This document shows positions 57,454-64,000 of a stretch of 64,000 nt of DNA, one piece after another (positions within the stretch are counted from its first letter, which is position 1; the number at the start of each line of letters is the position of its first letter). The stretch comes from JACDAN01 sp963801855 (GTDB taxonomy: Bacteria; Actinomycetota; Thermoleophilia; Gaiellales; Gaiellaceae). The stretch lies in the NCBI GenBank assembly GCA_963801855.1, contig CAWDGK010000002.1:186001-250000 (forward strand), in the 5' to 3' direction. Made by a program: the position numbers and the translations under genes. A model generated the notes under the pieces. It was given only the letters and a program-made list of their open reading frames with translations, was not told the origin of the DNA and searched no databases.

Positions 57454-58140
57454 GTGCGGGAGCTCAGGCGCGCCGGCGAGAAAGAGGCGGCCGACGAAGT
57501 CAAGGGCCTGCGCAAGCCCTCTGTTTCCGCGTGGGCGGTGAACCAGGCCGCACGGCGCCGCCCACAGGACGTCAAGGCGCTCGTCAGGGCCGGCGCGGAG
57601 CTGCGGAAGGCTCAGCGTGCCGCGATCAGTGGACGCGGGCCGTCGGAACTCCGGGAGGCGACTCGCACCCACCGGGGCCTCGTCGAGGATCTGACGGAAA
57701 CCGCGCGCGAGGCACTCCAGGACCGCGGGGCGGTCTCCCCTTCGGTGCTGCTGCGGATCGCGCAGACGCTGCGCGCCGCCTCGGTCGACAAGGAGGCCGC
57801 GAAGCGGCTGACGGCAGGAGTGCTGCAAGAGGACGTCGAGCAGAGCGGGTTCGGACCGCTGCTATCGGTGGTGCCCGGACGCCGGGCAAAGGCCCGGAAT
57901 GCACCGCGGGCGACGCCCGAGCCCAAGCCCAAGCCCAAGCCCAAGCCCAAGGCGAAGGCCAAGCCGAAACCGGATCCGAACGTGGCGCGGCTTGCGAAGC
58001 TCAGAGAGCAGCTCGCGCAGGCCCAGCGGGACGCGCGCCGTGAGCGTCGTGAGGCCGACCGAGTCGCCCGCCTCGCCGAGAAGGCGGAAGAGCGCCTGCG
58101 TGCGCTCCAGGCGAAGATCGAACGTATCACTCCCGCTTAG
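57454..58140 (+). CDS. Conserved hypothetical coiled-coil protein with KP-repeat linker
   Basis: Residues 1-150 include GLRKPSVSAWAVNQAARRRPQDVKALV, a recurrent actinobacterial motif, then ALQDRGAVSPSVLLRIAQTLRAASVDKEAAKRLTAG. A Lys-Pro repeat (57922-57951) links to a Arg/Glu-rich coiled coil (VARLAKLREQLAQAQRDARRERREADRVARLAEKAEERLRALQAKIERI). The frame upstream to about 57394 (DLYGLPLEEFTPARDSLVREL) looks homologous but contains no ATG, GTG or TTG, so the true start is uncertain or was lost to a sequence error. Function unknown. Confidence 0.65.
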   Translation: MRELRRAGEKEAADEVKGLRKPSVSAWAVNQAARRRPQDVKALVRAGAELRKAQRAAISGRGPSELREATRTHRGLVEDLTETAREALQDRGAVSPSVLLRIAQTLRAASVDKEAAKRLTAGVLQEDVEQSGFGPLLSVVPGRRAKARNAPRATPEPKPKPKPKPKAKAKPKPDPNVARLAKLREQLAQAQRDARRERREADRVARLAEKAEERLRALQAKIERITPA

Positions 58141-58240
58141 GAGAGCTTGGCAGCGAAGGTCAGGCTCCGAGAAATCGGTGCTGGAGCCAGACTACGGCCT
58201 TCGCTTCGGGCGATTTCGTCTCGGGCGATACGCTCACGCG

Positions 58241-59378
58241 ATGAAGGTCGGGATCGTCGTCCCGTACTCGTGGTCGTTCTGGGGAGCCGTCGTCGAGCAC
58301 GCGGAGCTTCAGGCGCAGGCGCTCCAATCGCTCGGGATCGAGACCCGAACGATCATGGGCAACGACCCTCCGGGCCAGTTCACGCGGGCTCTGCATCCGC
58401 GCGTCGGTCGTGACGGCCCGCCGCCGCCCGACGTGATTCCGGTCGGACGCTCGGCGATCGTCCCTGCGAACGGGTCTCTGCCGAACATCATCATGGGGCC
58501 GCGATCGGTCCTCCGGGTCAAGCAGGCGCTCGAACGCGAGGAGTTCGACCTCCTCCATCTGCACGAACCGCTGACGCCCACCCTGTGCATCGCGGCTCTC
58601 GCGAACGCGAAGACGCCCGTGGTCGCCACCTTTCACGCGTCCGGCGAGCTCGGTTGGACGAAGCTCGCGATGCCGGTCTGGGGCTTCCTGTTCGACCGGA
58701 TCGACGTGCGTATCGCGGTGTCCGACCAGGCGCGCGCCTCAGCGGAGCGGTACGCGCCCGCCGACTACGAGGTGATCCCGAACGGCGTTCGTGATCCCGC
58801 CGGAGGCAGACCCCTCGGGCCGCGAGCACCGAATCCTGTTCGTGGGCCGGCAGGAAGGGCGCAAGGGCCTGCCGATCCTGTTGCGGGCCTGGCCGGAGAT
58901 CCGGCGGCGAACGGGTGCGACCTTGCGGGTGATCGGCGCCGACCCGCTTGCCGTCCGGCTCCTGATGGCGAGGCTGCGGATCCCGGACGACGGGATCGAG
59001 AATCTCGGCTTTCTCAGCCAGGAGCGGCTGACCGAGGAGCTTCTCGCCGCGAAGGCGATGGTCGCGCCGTCGCTCGGAGGGGAGAGCTTCGGCATGGTGC
59101 TGACGAGAGCCTTCGCCTGCGCCACGCCCGTAGTCGCCTCCGACATCGAGGGTTACCGCCAGGTGATGACGAGCGAGACGGGAATCAGCGTCCCACCCGG
59201 AGATCCGGCGCTCGTCGCCGACGCGGTCGTCGCGCTCCTCGCGGACGAGGTCGCCCGGTGCCGGGCCGGAGACGCGGCTCGCCGGCTCGCCCAGGAACGC
59301 TATTCCTGGGACGGGATCGGCCGCCGCCTCGTAGACGTCTACGAGCGGGCGCTCGGCCGGACAGCCGTGGCTGCATGA
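58241..59378 (+). CDS. Family 4 glycosyltransferase, PimA-like (one frameshift)
   Basis: Similar in layout to PimA, the mannosyltransferase that starts phosphatidylinositol mannoside synthesis. MKVGIVVPYSWSFWGAVVEHAELQAQALQSLG, FDLLHLHEPLTPTLCIAAL, VVATFHASGELGWTKLAMPV and AVSDQARASAERYAPADYEVIPNGV form the N-domain. One extra base near 58790 separates the C-domain: VIPPEADPSGREHRILFVGRQEGRKGLPILLRAWPE, EELLAAKAMVAPSLGGESFGMVLTRAFACATPVVASDIEGYRQVM (GT-B donor motif). The stop overlaps the membrane-protein start (ATGA), so the pair is co-translated. Confidence 0.85.
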
Positions 59379-60430
59379 GGATTCCCGCCACCACGCTTGG
59401 TCGGTTGGCTCTCGTCCTCCCGGGGCTGGTCGTGCTCGGTTTCCTCCTCTGGTGGCGGGGACCGGAGTGGTCACTGGTCGGCGACGCCTTCCGGCTCGTG
59501 GAATGGACATGGGTCTCGATGGCCCTCGGTCTCAACCTGCTCTCGGTCCTGATCCGGGCCATGGCCTGGCAGACGGTGATCAAGCAGGCGCTCCTCCCGC
59601 CGACACCCTCGTTTCCTCACGTGTTCTCCGCGTTCTCGGTCGGGCTGCTCGCGAATGCGGTGCTCCCCGGCCGCATCGGTGAGCTCGCGCGAGTGGCTGT
59701 GCTCGCCAGGCGGGTGCCTCGCGGCCAGGGCGTCACCGGCCGGCTGCTCGGCACCGTGTTCGCGCACCGGCTGTTCGACGTCGTCCCGGCGCTGCTCCTT
59801 ACCGCGTTCGTCCTCGCCACCACGAGAATTCCGCATTGGGCGGTCACGAGCCTCGAGATCGTGGCGGCTGTCGGCGTCGCGCTCTTCGTCCTCGCGATTC
59901 TCGTCGCCGGCCGGGAACTGCGTCCGCTACCGGAGGGCGCTCTGGCGATCCGGAAGCTCCTGGCGATGGCGCAACAAGGGCTGCACGTCATGCGCGAGCC
60001 GAAGGCGGCGGTGCTCGCGGCCTTCTTGCAGACGGCCGGCTGGTCGGTTCAGCTGCTCGCGGTATGGGCGATGATGAAGGCCTTCGGGATCGGAGCACCG
60101 CTTTCTGCAGCGGCCGTCGTCCTGCTCCTCATGAACGTCGCGACGATCTTCCCGCTCTGGCCGGGAAACATCGGGCTCCTCCAGGCCGTCGTGGCTCTCC
60201 CGCTCGTCTCGTACGGCGTCGCCTACCCGACGGGGCTCGCCTTCGGCCTTGGTCTGCAGGTGCTCGAGATGTCTGTCGGCGTCGGAATCGGGCTGCTCTT
60301 CCTGACGCGGGAGGGCATGTCGTTCGCGACGCTCCGGCAGATGCCCGACGGGGATTCGGAGGAATCGGCAGCGACCGGGACCCTGCAGGAGGAGCGCGAG
60401 CCTCGTGCGCGCGCTGGCGTCTCCGGCTAG
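59375..60430 (+). CDS. Lysylphosphatidylglycerol synthase TM-region/UPF0104-type membrane protein
   Basis: A 351-residue membrane protein with about eight helices: LGRLALVLPGLVVLGFLLWW, WTWVSMALGLNLLSVLIRAMAW, SAFSVGLLANAVLPGRIGELARVAVLA, ALLLTAFVLATTRIP, VGVALFVLAILVAGRELRPLPEG, AAVVLLLMNVATIFPLWPGNIGLLQAVVALP, FGLGLQVLEMSVGVGIGLLF. The motif 'PGRIGELARV...' near residue 105 is that of the flippase-like TM region (DUF2029/UPF0104/LPG synthase). Its position right after a PimA-like glycosyltransferase suggests involvement in glycolipid or lipid-linked sugar transport. Confidence 0.8.
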   Translation: MRIPATTLGRLALVLPGLVVLGFLLWWRGPEWSLVGDAFRLVEWTWVSMALGLNLLSVLIRAMAWQTVIKQALLPPTPSFPHVFSAFSVGLLANAVLPGRIGELARVAVLARRVPRGQGVTGRLLGTVFAHRLFDVVPALLLTAFVLATTRIPHWAVTSLEIVAAVGVALFVLAILVAGRELRPLPEGALAIRKLLAMAQQGLHVMREPKAAVLAAFLQTAGWSVQLLAVWAMMKAFGIGAPLSAAAVVLLLMNVATIFPLWPGNIGLLQAVVALPLVSYGVAYPTGLAFGLGLQVLEMSVGVGIGLLFLTREGMSFATLRQMPDGDSEESAATGTLQEEREPRARAGVSG

Positions 60431-61334
60431 CCTCAAAGGCGTCCTTTCGGCGATCGACGCTGCGGCCGCCCTGGTCGAGGGACTTGGCCCGGCGGCCCGG
60501 CCACTGCCCGTCGCCGATGGGGGCGAGGGGACGCTGGACGTGCTGGCCGCTGCGGTCGGCGGAGAGTGGCAAGAGGCGGAAGTCTCCGACCCGCTCGGCC
60601 GTCCGGTTTGTGCGCGCTGGCTTCTGCTCGCCGATGGCACCGCGCTCGTGGAGTCTGCGGAGGCGATCGGGCTCGGCCTCTTGACGGAAGAGGAGCGCGA
60701 TCCGCTGAAGGCCTCGAGCAAGGGTCTCGGAGAGCTCGTCGGGCACGCGATGGATGCTGGTCCGGAGGAAATCGTCGTGTTCCTCGGCGGGACTGCGACC
60801 GTCGACGGCGGGGAGGGGCTGATGGAGGTGCTCGACGGCTTTCGCGTGCCCGTTCGCGCAGCGTGCGACGTGCGGGCCGCGCTGCTCGACGCCGTCTGGG
60901 TCTTCGCAGACCAGAAGGGGGCGACGGCCGATCAGCTCGGCGAACTCGAGCGCCGGCTGCTCGCGAACCGCTCGCTTGCGCCGTTTCGCGGTTCCGCAGG
61001 CGCCGGCGCCGCCGGCGGGCTGGGCGCAGCGATGGCTGCGCTCGGCGCCGAGCTCGTCGAAGGCGCGCCGCTCGTCCTCGAGCTCATCGGCTTTCGCGAG
61101 CGGATCAAGCGGGCCGACGTCGTCATCACCGGCGAGGGCACGGTCGACCAGACGACCTGGATGGGGAAAGCGCCCGGCGAGGTCGCGCGAGCCTGCGCGG
61201 AGGCGGGAACCCGGTGCGTTCTTTTCGGCGGGCGGGTCGGCAGCCGGCCGGGCGGAGTGGAGATCTACGAGCTCAGCGGCGATCCCGCGCAGGCACGCGA
61301 GGATCTCGTCGCGCTCGGCGCGCTGCTGGCCTAG
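60405..61334 (+). CDS. Glycerate kinase (GlxK/PF02595 type)
   Basis: Phosphorylates D-glycerate. The 309-residue protein has the family motifs SLKGVLSAIDAAAA, the pattern PVADGGEGTLDVLAAAVGGEW, VESAEAIGLGLL, VVFLGGTATVDGGEGLMEVL and GAAGGLGAAMAALGAELVEGAPLVLEL. VVITGEGTVDQTTWMGKAPGEVA carries the nucleotide-binding residues. At 309 residues it lacks some of the ~370 residues of E. coli GlxK, but the core motifs are present. It overlaps the preceding membrane-protein gene by 26 bases and uses a GTG start. Confidence 0.88.
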   Translation: MRALASPASLKGVLSAIDAAAALVEGLGPAARPLPVADGGEGTLDVLAAAVGGEWQEAEVSDPLGRPVCARWLLLADGTALVESAEAIGLGLLTEEERDPLKASSKGLGELVGHAMDAGPEEIVVFLGGTATVDGGEGLMEVLDGFRVPVRAACDVRAALLDAVWVFADQKGATADQLGELERRLLANRSLAPFRGSAGAGAAGGLGAAMAALGAELVEGAPLVLELIGFRERIKRADVVITGEGTVDQTTWMGKAPGEVARACAEAGTRCVLFGGRVGSRPGGVEIYELSGDPAQAREDLVALGALLA

Positions 61335-61744
61335 CTCGTCTCGTCCTGGCCGTACGTCTTGGCAAACGCCTGCAGGAGCTTCCACGAAATCGAGGCGTTC
61401 CCCTCGACGAGCGGCCTGAAGTCCCAGAACGTCATGCCGTGGGCGACGAGATCCGTGTCGGCCGTGACCGTCGCGGTGCGCGCACCCTGAGCGATCAGCG
61501 CGATCTCTCCGAAGTAGTCGCCGGGTCCGAGCCGCCGGCGCTCGTCGCCGTGGACGCTGACTTTCGCGTTTCCGTCCTCGATGACGAAGAACCCGACGCC
61601 GCTCTCGCCCTCGCGCGCGATCTCCTGACCGGCCGAGAACTCCCTGCGCTTCATCGACTCGGCGACCTGCGAGAGCTCGCGGCCGTCGAGGTCTGAGAAG
61701 AGCGGGACCTGCTTGAGGAGCTCGGTGGTGTCCTTATCCGCCAT
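61331..61744 (-). CDS. Cyclic nucleotide-binding domain protein
   Basis: A stand-alone cNMP-binding domain of 137 residues: LLKQVPLFSDLDGRELSQVAESMKRREFSAGQEIAREGESGVGFFVIEDGNAKVSVHG and the phosphate-binding cassette PGDYFGEIALIAQGARTATVTA, with the conserved Gly, Glu and Arg. No HTH or catalytic domain follows, so it is a sensor that would act through a partner. The convergent glycerate kinase stop overlaps its 3' end by four bases. Confidence 0.88.
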   Translation of the reverse strand: MADKDTTELLKQVPLFSDLDGRELSQVAESMKRREFSAGQEIAREGESGVGFFVIEDGNAKVSVHGDERRRLGPGDYFGEIALIAQGARTATVTADTDLVAHGMTFWDFRPLVEGNASISWKLLQAFAKTYGQDETS

Positions 61745-61754
61745 CGCGCGGATT

Positions 61755-61961
61755 CTAAGCAGGTTCTGCCGGGCGCATCGTCTCCACCTTGCGACCGAGT
61801 TCTTCGATCTTTCCCTGGGCCGAGTCGAGCTTCCCGGCGCAGAGCCGGTAGAGCTCTTCTCCGCGTTCCCAGAGTCCGATCGCGTCGTCCAGGTCCGCCT
61901 GCCCGCTTTCGAGCTGCTGGACGATCCGCTCCAGCTCCTTCTGGGCCTCCTCGAACGTCAT
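61755..61961 (-). CDS. xseB: Exodeoxyribonuclease VII small subunit
   Basis: A 68-residue helical protein, MTFEEAQKELERIVQQLESGQADLDDAIGLWERGEELYRLCAGKLDSAQGKIEEL, matching XseB throughout. The ATG overlaps the xseA stop by four bases (the small subunit follows the large subunit on this strand), so the two exonuclease VII genes are translationally coupled. Confidence 0.92.
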   Translation of the reverse strand: MTFEEAQKELERIVQQLESGQADLDDAIGLWERGEELYRLCAGKLDSAQGKIEELGRKVETMRPAEPA

Positions 61962-63043
61962 TCGCGGGTGTCCTCGACCTTCGCGGTGAGGCTGCCCCGG
62001 CCCAGCTCGATCTCGATGGCCGCGCCTTCCGCGAGCCCGCTGGAGCTACGGACGATGCGGGCGCCGGAGCGAACGATCGCGTACCCCCGCTCGAGTGTCG
62101 CCTTCGGCGCCAACGTGCGGAGGCGGCCGTAAGTCGCATCGAGTCGCGCGCGCTTTCGCTCGACGGTGAGGAGCGGGGCGCGGTGGAGCCGGCCGCGGGT
62201 CTGCTCGAGCCGCTCACGAAGCTCGTCGGCGTCCGGGACGACCAGGCGGGCCGCCACGCTGGGAGTCGAGGCGCGGACGTCGGCAGCGAGATCCGTGAGC
62301 GGCGTGTCCTGCTCGTGGCCCACAGCCGACACGATCGGGACACGGCAGCCGGCCACCGCTCGGACGAGCCGCTCGTCGCTGAACGGCAGGAGGTCTTCGA
62401 AGCTGCCGCCGCCGCGCGCCAGCACGATCACGTCGACGTCCTCGATCTCGCAGAGGGTGGCGATGGCCTCGACGATTGCGGGCGCCGCCTTCGGGCCCTG
62501 GACGTAGGTCTCGGCGACCAAAACTCGCGCCGGGGGGAACCGTGTCGTGATCGCGGTGAGGACATCGCGCTTGGCGGCCGCGTCGTTGCCGGTGATCAGC
62601 CCGATCCTGCGTGGGAAACGTGGGAGGGGGCGCGCTCGCTCGAAGAGCCCTTCTGCCGCAAGCTTCCGCTTCAGGCGCTCAAGCGCGGCGAGGTGGTCGC
62701 CGAGGCCGAACCGCTCGACCGTGAAGGCCCGAAAGCGAAAGTCTGCTCGCGCCTCGAAGAGCTCCGGCCGCCCGTAGACGTGCACCCGCTCACCGTCGGC
62801 GAGGTCGAGCCGGAGCGCGTCGAACTGGCTCCGCGGCATCGAGACGGCGAGGCATGACCCGTTGCTCGGATCCTTGAGCGTGAGGAACACGCTGGCCCAG
62901 CGCTGCTGCCGCCGGAGCTCCGTGACCTCTCCCTCGACCCAGACCGTGGGCAGTCGGGAGAGCCAGTCCGCGATCCCACGGTTGAACGCCGCGACGCTGT
63001 AGACCTTGCGGTCGCCGTACTCGACAGCCTCAGCCTTGGCCAC
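61958..63043 (-). CDS. xseA: Exodeoxyribonuclease VII large subunit
   Basis: Degrades single-stranded DNA from both ends with XseB. The 361-residue protein has the OB-fold N-terminus (YGDRKVYSVAAFNRGIADWLSRLPTVWVEGEVTELRRQ, VFLTLKDPSNGSCLAVSMPRSQF, VHVYGRPELFEARADFRF) and the catalytic C-domain (FPRRIGLITGNDAAAKRDVLTAI, FPPARVLVAETYVQGPKA, DVDVIVLARGGGSFEDLLPFSDE, VPIVSAVGHEQDTPLTDLAADVRASTPSVAA). It is shorter than E. coli XseA in the C-terminal coiled coil, as in many actinobacteria. ATG at 63041-63043. Confidence 0.94.
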   Translation of the reverse strand: MAKAEAVEYGDRKVYSVAAFNRGIADWLSRLPTVWVEGEVTELRRQQRWASVFLTLKDPSNGSCLAVSMPRSQFDALRLDLADGERVHVYGRPELFEARADFRFRAFTVERFGLGDHLAALERLKRKLAAEGLFERARPLPRFPRRIGLITGNDAAAKRDVLTAITTRFPPARVLVAETYVQGPKAAPAIVEAIATLCEIEDVDVIVLARGGGSFEDLLPFSDERLVRAVAGCRVPIVSAVGHEQDTPLTDLAADVRASTPSVAARLVVPDADELRERLEQTRGRLHRAPLLTVERKRARLDATYGRLRTLAPKATLERGYAIVRSGARIVRSSSGLAEGAAIEIELGRGSLTAKVEDTRE

Positions 63044-63100
63044 CTCGTCACTCTGCCAGCGGCCGGGGCAGAGGCCCGTGGCATTGAGGCGGAACGGCCG

Positions 63101-63295
63101 CTAGAGCAGGATCTCGGCGGCGACGGTAGCGTCGCAGCCGCTGCGGAGGAGCTCGATCGCACGGTGTAGATCGGCCTCGCTGTGCGCCAGCCGCTCGGCG
63201 AGATGCACGGGGTAGCCGGCCTCGATCAGCTGGTGAAGACGCCAGCTGGCGACGCGGTCGCGGTCGCTCTGCTCGTACTCAACGATCTCGGTCAT
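63101..63295 (-). CDS. Small conserved protein of unknown function
   Basis: A 64-residue acidic protein with strong helical character: VEYEQSDRDRVASWRLHQLIEAGYPVHLAERLAHSEADLHRAIELLRSGCDATVAAEIL. The pattern 'W-R-L..LI.AGYP...A..LA...DVDLH.AV.LL..GC....A..IL' recurs in actinobacteria as small proteins of unknown role. It stands between xseA and a long coiled-coil gene, all on the minus strand. Confidence 0.65.
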   Translation of the reverse strand: MTEIVEYEQSDRDRVASWRLHQLIEAGYPVHLAERLAHSEADLHRAIELLRSGCDATVAAEILL

Positions 63296-63366
63296 GTCTA
63301 CGCCTTCGATCGGGCCTGATTCGTCCTTCTCTAGACGAACCCTCCCCCGGTTAGTTGGCGTGAACC

Positions 63367-64000
63367 TCAGTTGCGAGTGGGTGCGCTCTGCTCCGTGCGC
63401 CTGCCGAGCTCCTGGAGCCGCCGATCGAGAACCACTCGCTCGGCCTCCGCGTCGGCGGCGAGCGTGCGCAGCCGTTCGCGCACCTCCTGCTCCATCTGGC
63501 TCAGTCGCTGCTGGAGGGAGGCGATGAACTCGTCCCGCTGTCGTTCAAGCCCTGCCGTCACCTGGAGGAGCCGTTTCTCCACTCGCTGCGTGCCGGCATC
63601 GGCCACCTGGGCAAGGCGTTCGGCCAGAACGGATTCCGCCTCGCGAGCGAACATGTGCACGGCGCGGTCGAGCTCGCGGGCGAGACGGCGCGCGGCATCC
63701 TCGCGCGCAGACTTGACGGCGGAGTCGAACTGAAGTGCCGCTGCTTCGGCGAACCGACCCCCGGCCTGAGTCGTCGCCCGCTCGAGCGCCTCCACCTGAC
63801 GGCGCTCGATGTCGGAGAAGCGAGCGGCGATCCGCTTGACGACGTCCGTTTCCTCGCGGTCGACGCGCTCGGCGAGCTGGCGCTCACGCGCCTTCAACCG
63901 CTGGCTCATCTCCTCGAGCGCGCGGCGGCGCTCGGCGGAGTGCGCGTCGAGCTCGGAGCGCAGCTCTGCCGCCGCGCCTTCTGCGGCGCGCTGGAGCTCG
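63367..64000 (-). CDS. Long coiled-coil protein (3' part; gene runs off the window)
   Basis: The minus-strand frame is open to the right edge; upstream of the ATG at 63909 it continues RRALEEMSQRLKARERQLAE and, at the edge, ELQRAAEGAAAELRSELDAH. The visible 211 codons are nearly all charged heptads (MSQRLKARERQLAERVDREETDVVKRIAARFSDIERRQVEALERA ... VRERLRTLAADAEAERVVLDRRLQELGRRTEQSA), a long coiled coil. No domain beyond that is recognisable. Confidence 0.65.
   Translation of the reverse strand, partial: ELQRAAEGAAAELRSELDAHSAERRRALEEMSQRLKARERQLAERVDREETDVVKRIAARFSDIERRQVEALERATTQAGGRFAEAAALQFDSAVKSAREDAARRLARELDRAVHMFAREAESVLAERLAQVADAGTQRVEKRLLQVTAGLERQRDEFIASLQQRLSQMEQEVRERLRTLAADAEAERVVLDRRLQELGRRTEQSAPTRN

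Overview
The window is about 66-68% G+C and gene-dense, with many GTG and TTG starts. Its content suggests a deep-branching actinobacterium, most likely of class Thermoleophilia (Gaiellales/Solirubrobacterales-like). This is inferred from the actinobacterial-style LexA box, the SelABC locus, the conserved dnaB/rplI/rpsR/ssb/rpsF block, PimA-like glycosyltransferases, collagen-like secreted proteins and many LuxR-type regulators. No 16S gene is present to confirm it.

Layout. Positions 1-4.2 kb hold a purine-synthesis cluster on the minus strand (purB partial, purE, purD, purA) plus two small hypotheticals. RidA and dnaB follow, then the ribosomal/replication operon rpsF-ssb-rpsR-rplI (4.2-8.1 kb). 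From 8.2 to 11.8 kb are an amidase, a response regulator/CHASE3 histidine kinase pair and a dirigent-like secreted protein. From 11.9 to 15.5 kb is a complete selenocysteine decoding locus (selC tRNA, selB, selA), with a stand-alone H-NOX heme gas sensor facing it. From 15.5 to 17.1 kb are a LOG-like protein and a site-2-type protease. From 17.2 to 21.5 kb is a group of secreted collagen-like proteins, one fused to RCC1-type repeats, around an M29 aminopeptidase. From 21.7 to 25.7 kb are a MoaD-MoaE fusion, a Phd/VapC-type toxin-antitoxin pair, an L,D-transpeptidase and a methylmalonyl-CoA mutase large subunit. From 25.7 to 29 kb are a glycosyltransferase, a response regulator, secG, tRNA-Leu, lexA with an SOS box, a zinc ribbon protein and the RNase P RNA.

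From 29 to 38.7 kb come a MEDS/ATPase regulator, a two-component pair, a histone-deacetylase-like hydrolase, a SixA-like phosphatase, a flap-type exonuclease, an acyltransferase, a type IA topoisomerase and the primary sigma factor. From 38.8 to 45.1 kb are a secreted beta-propeller protein, an unusual PrsW-type membrane protease joined to a STAND ATPase/TPR module, and, divergently, a secreted tandem Hcp-like protein. From 45.2 to 50.9 kb is a complete oligopeptide ABC importer operon. From 51.2 to 56 kb is a lower-GC regulatory island (HD-GYP phosphodiesterase, MalT-like LuxR regulator, small LuxR HTH proteins). From 56.1 kb to the end are adenosine deaminase, a PimA-like glycosyltransferase with a flippase-like membrane protein, glycerate kinase, a cNMP-binding protein, exonuclease VII (xseAB) and a partial coiled-coil protein.

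Data quality: about 30 apparent frameshifts break otherwise well-conserved genes. Most are repaired by dropping one base, a few by adding one. This looks like sequencing/assembly error rather than gene decay, so the broken genes are annotated as single CDSs with the shift noted. Frameshift positions were found by reading frames by eye and are accurate to roughly 10-30 bases.
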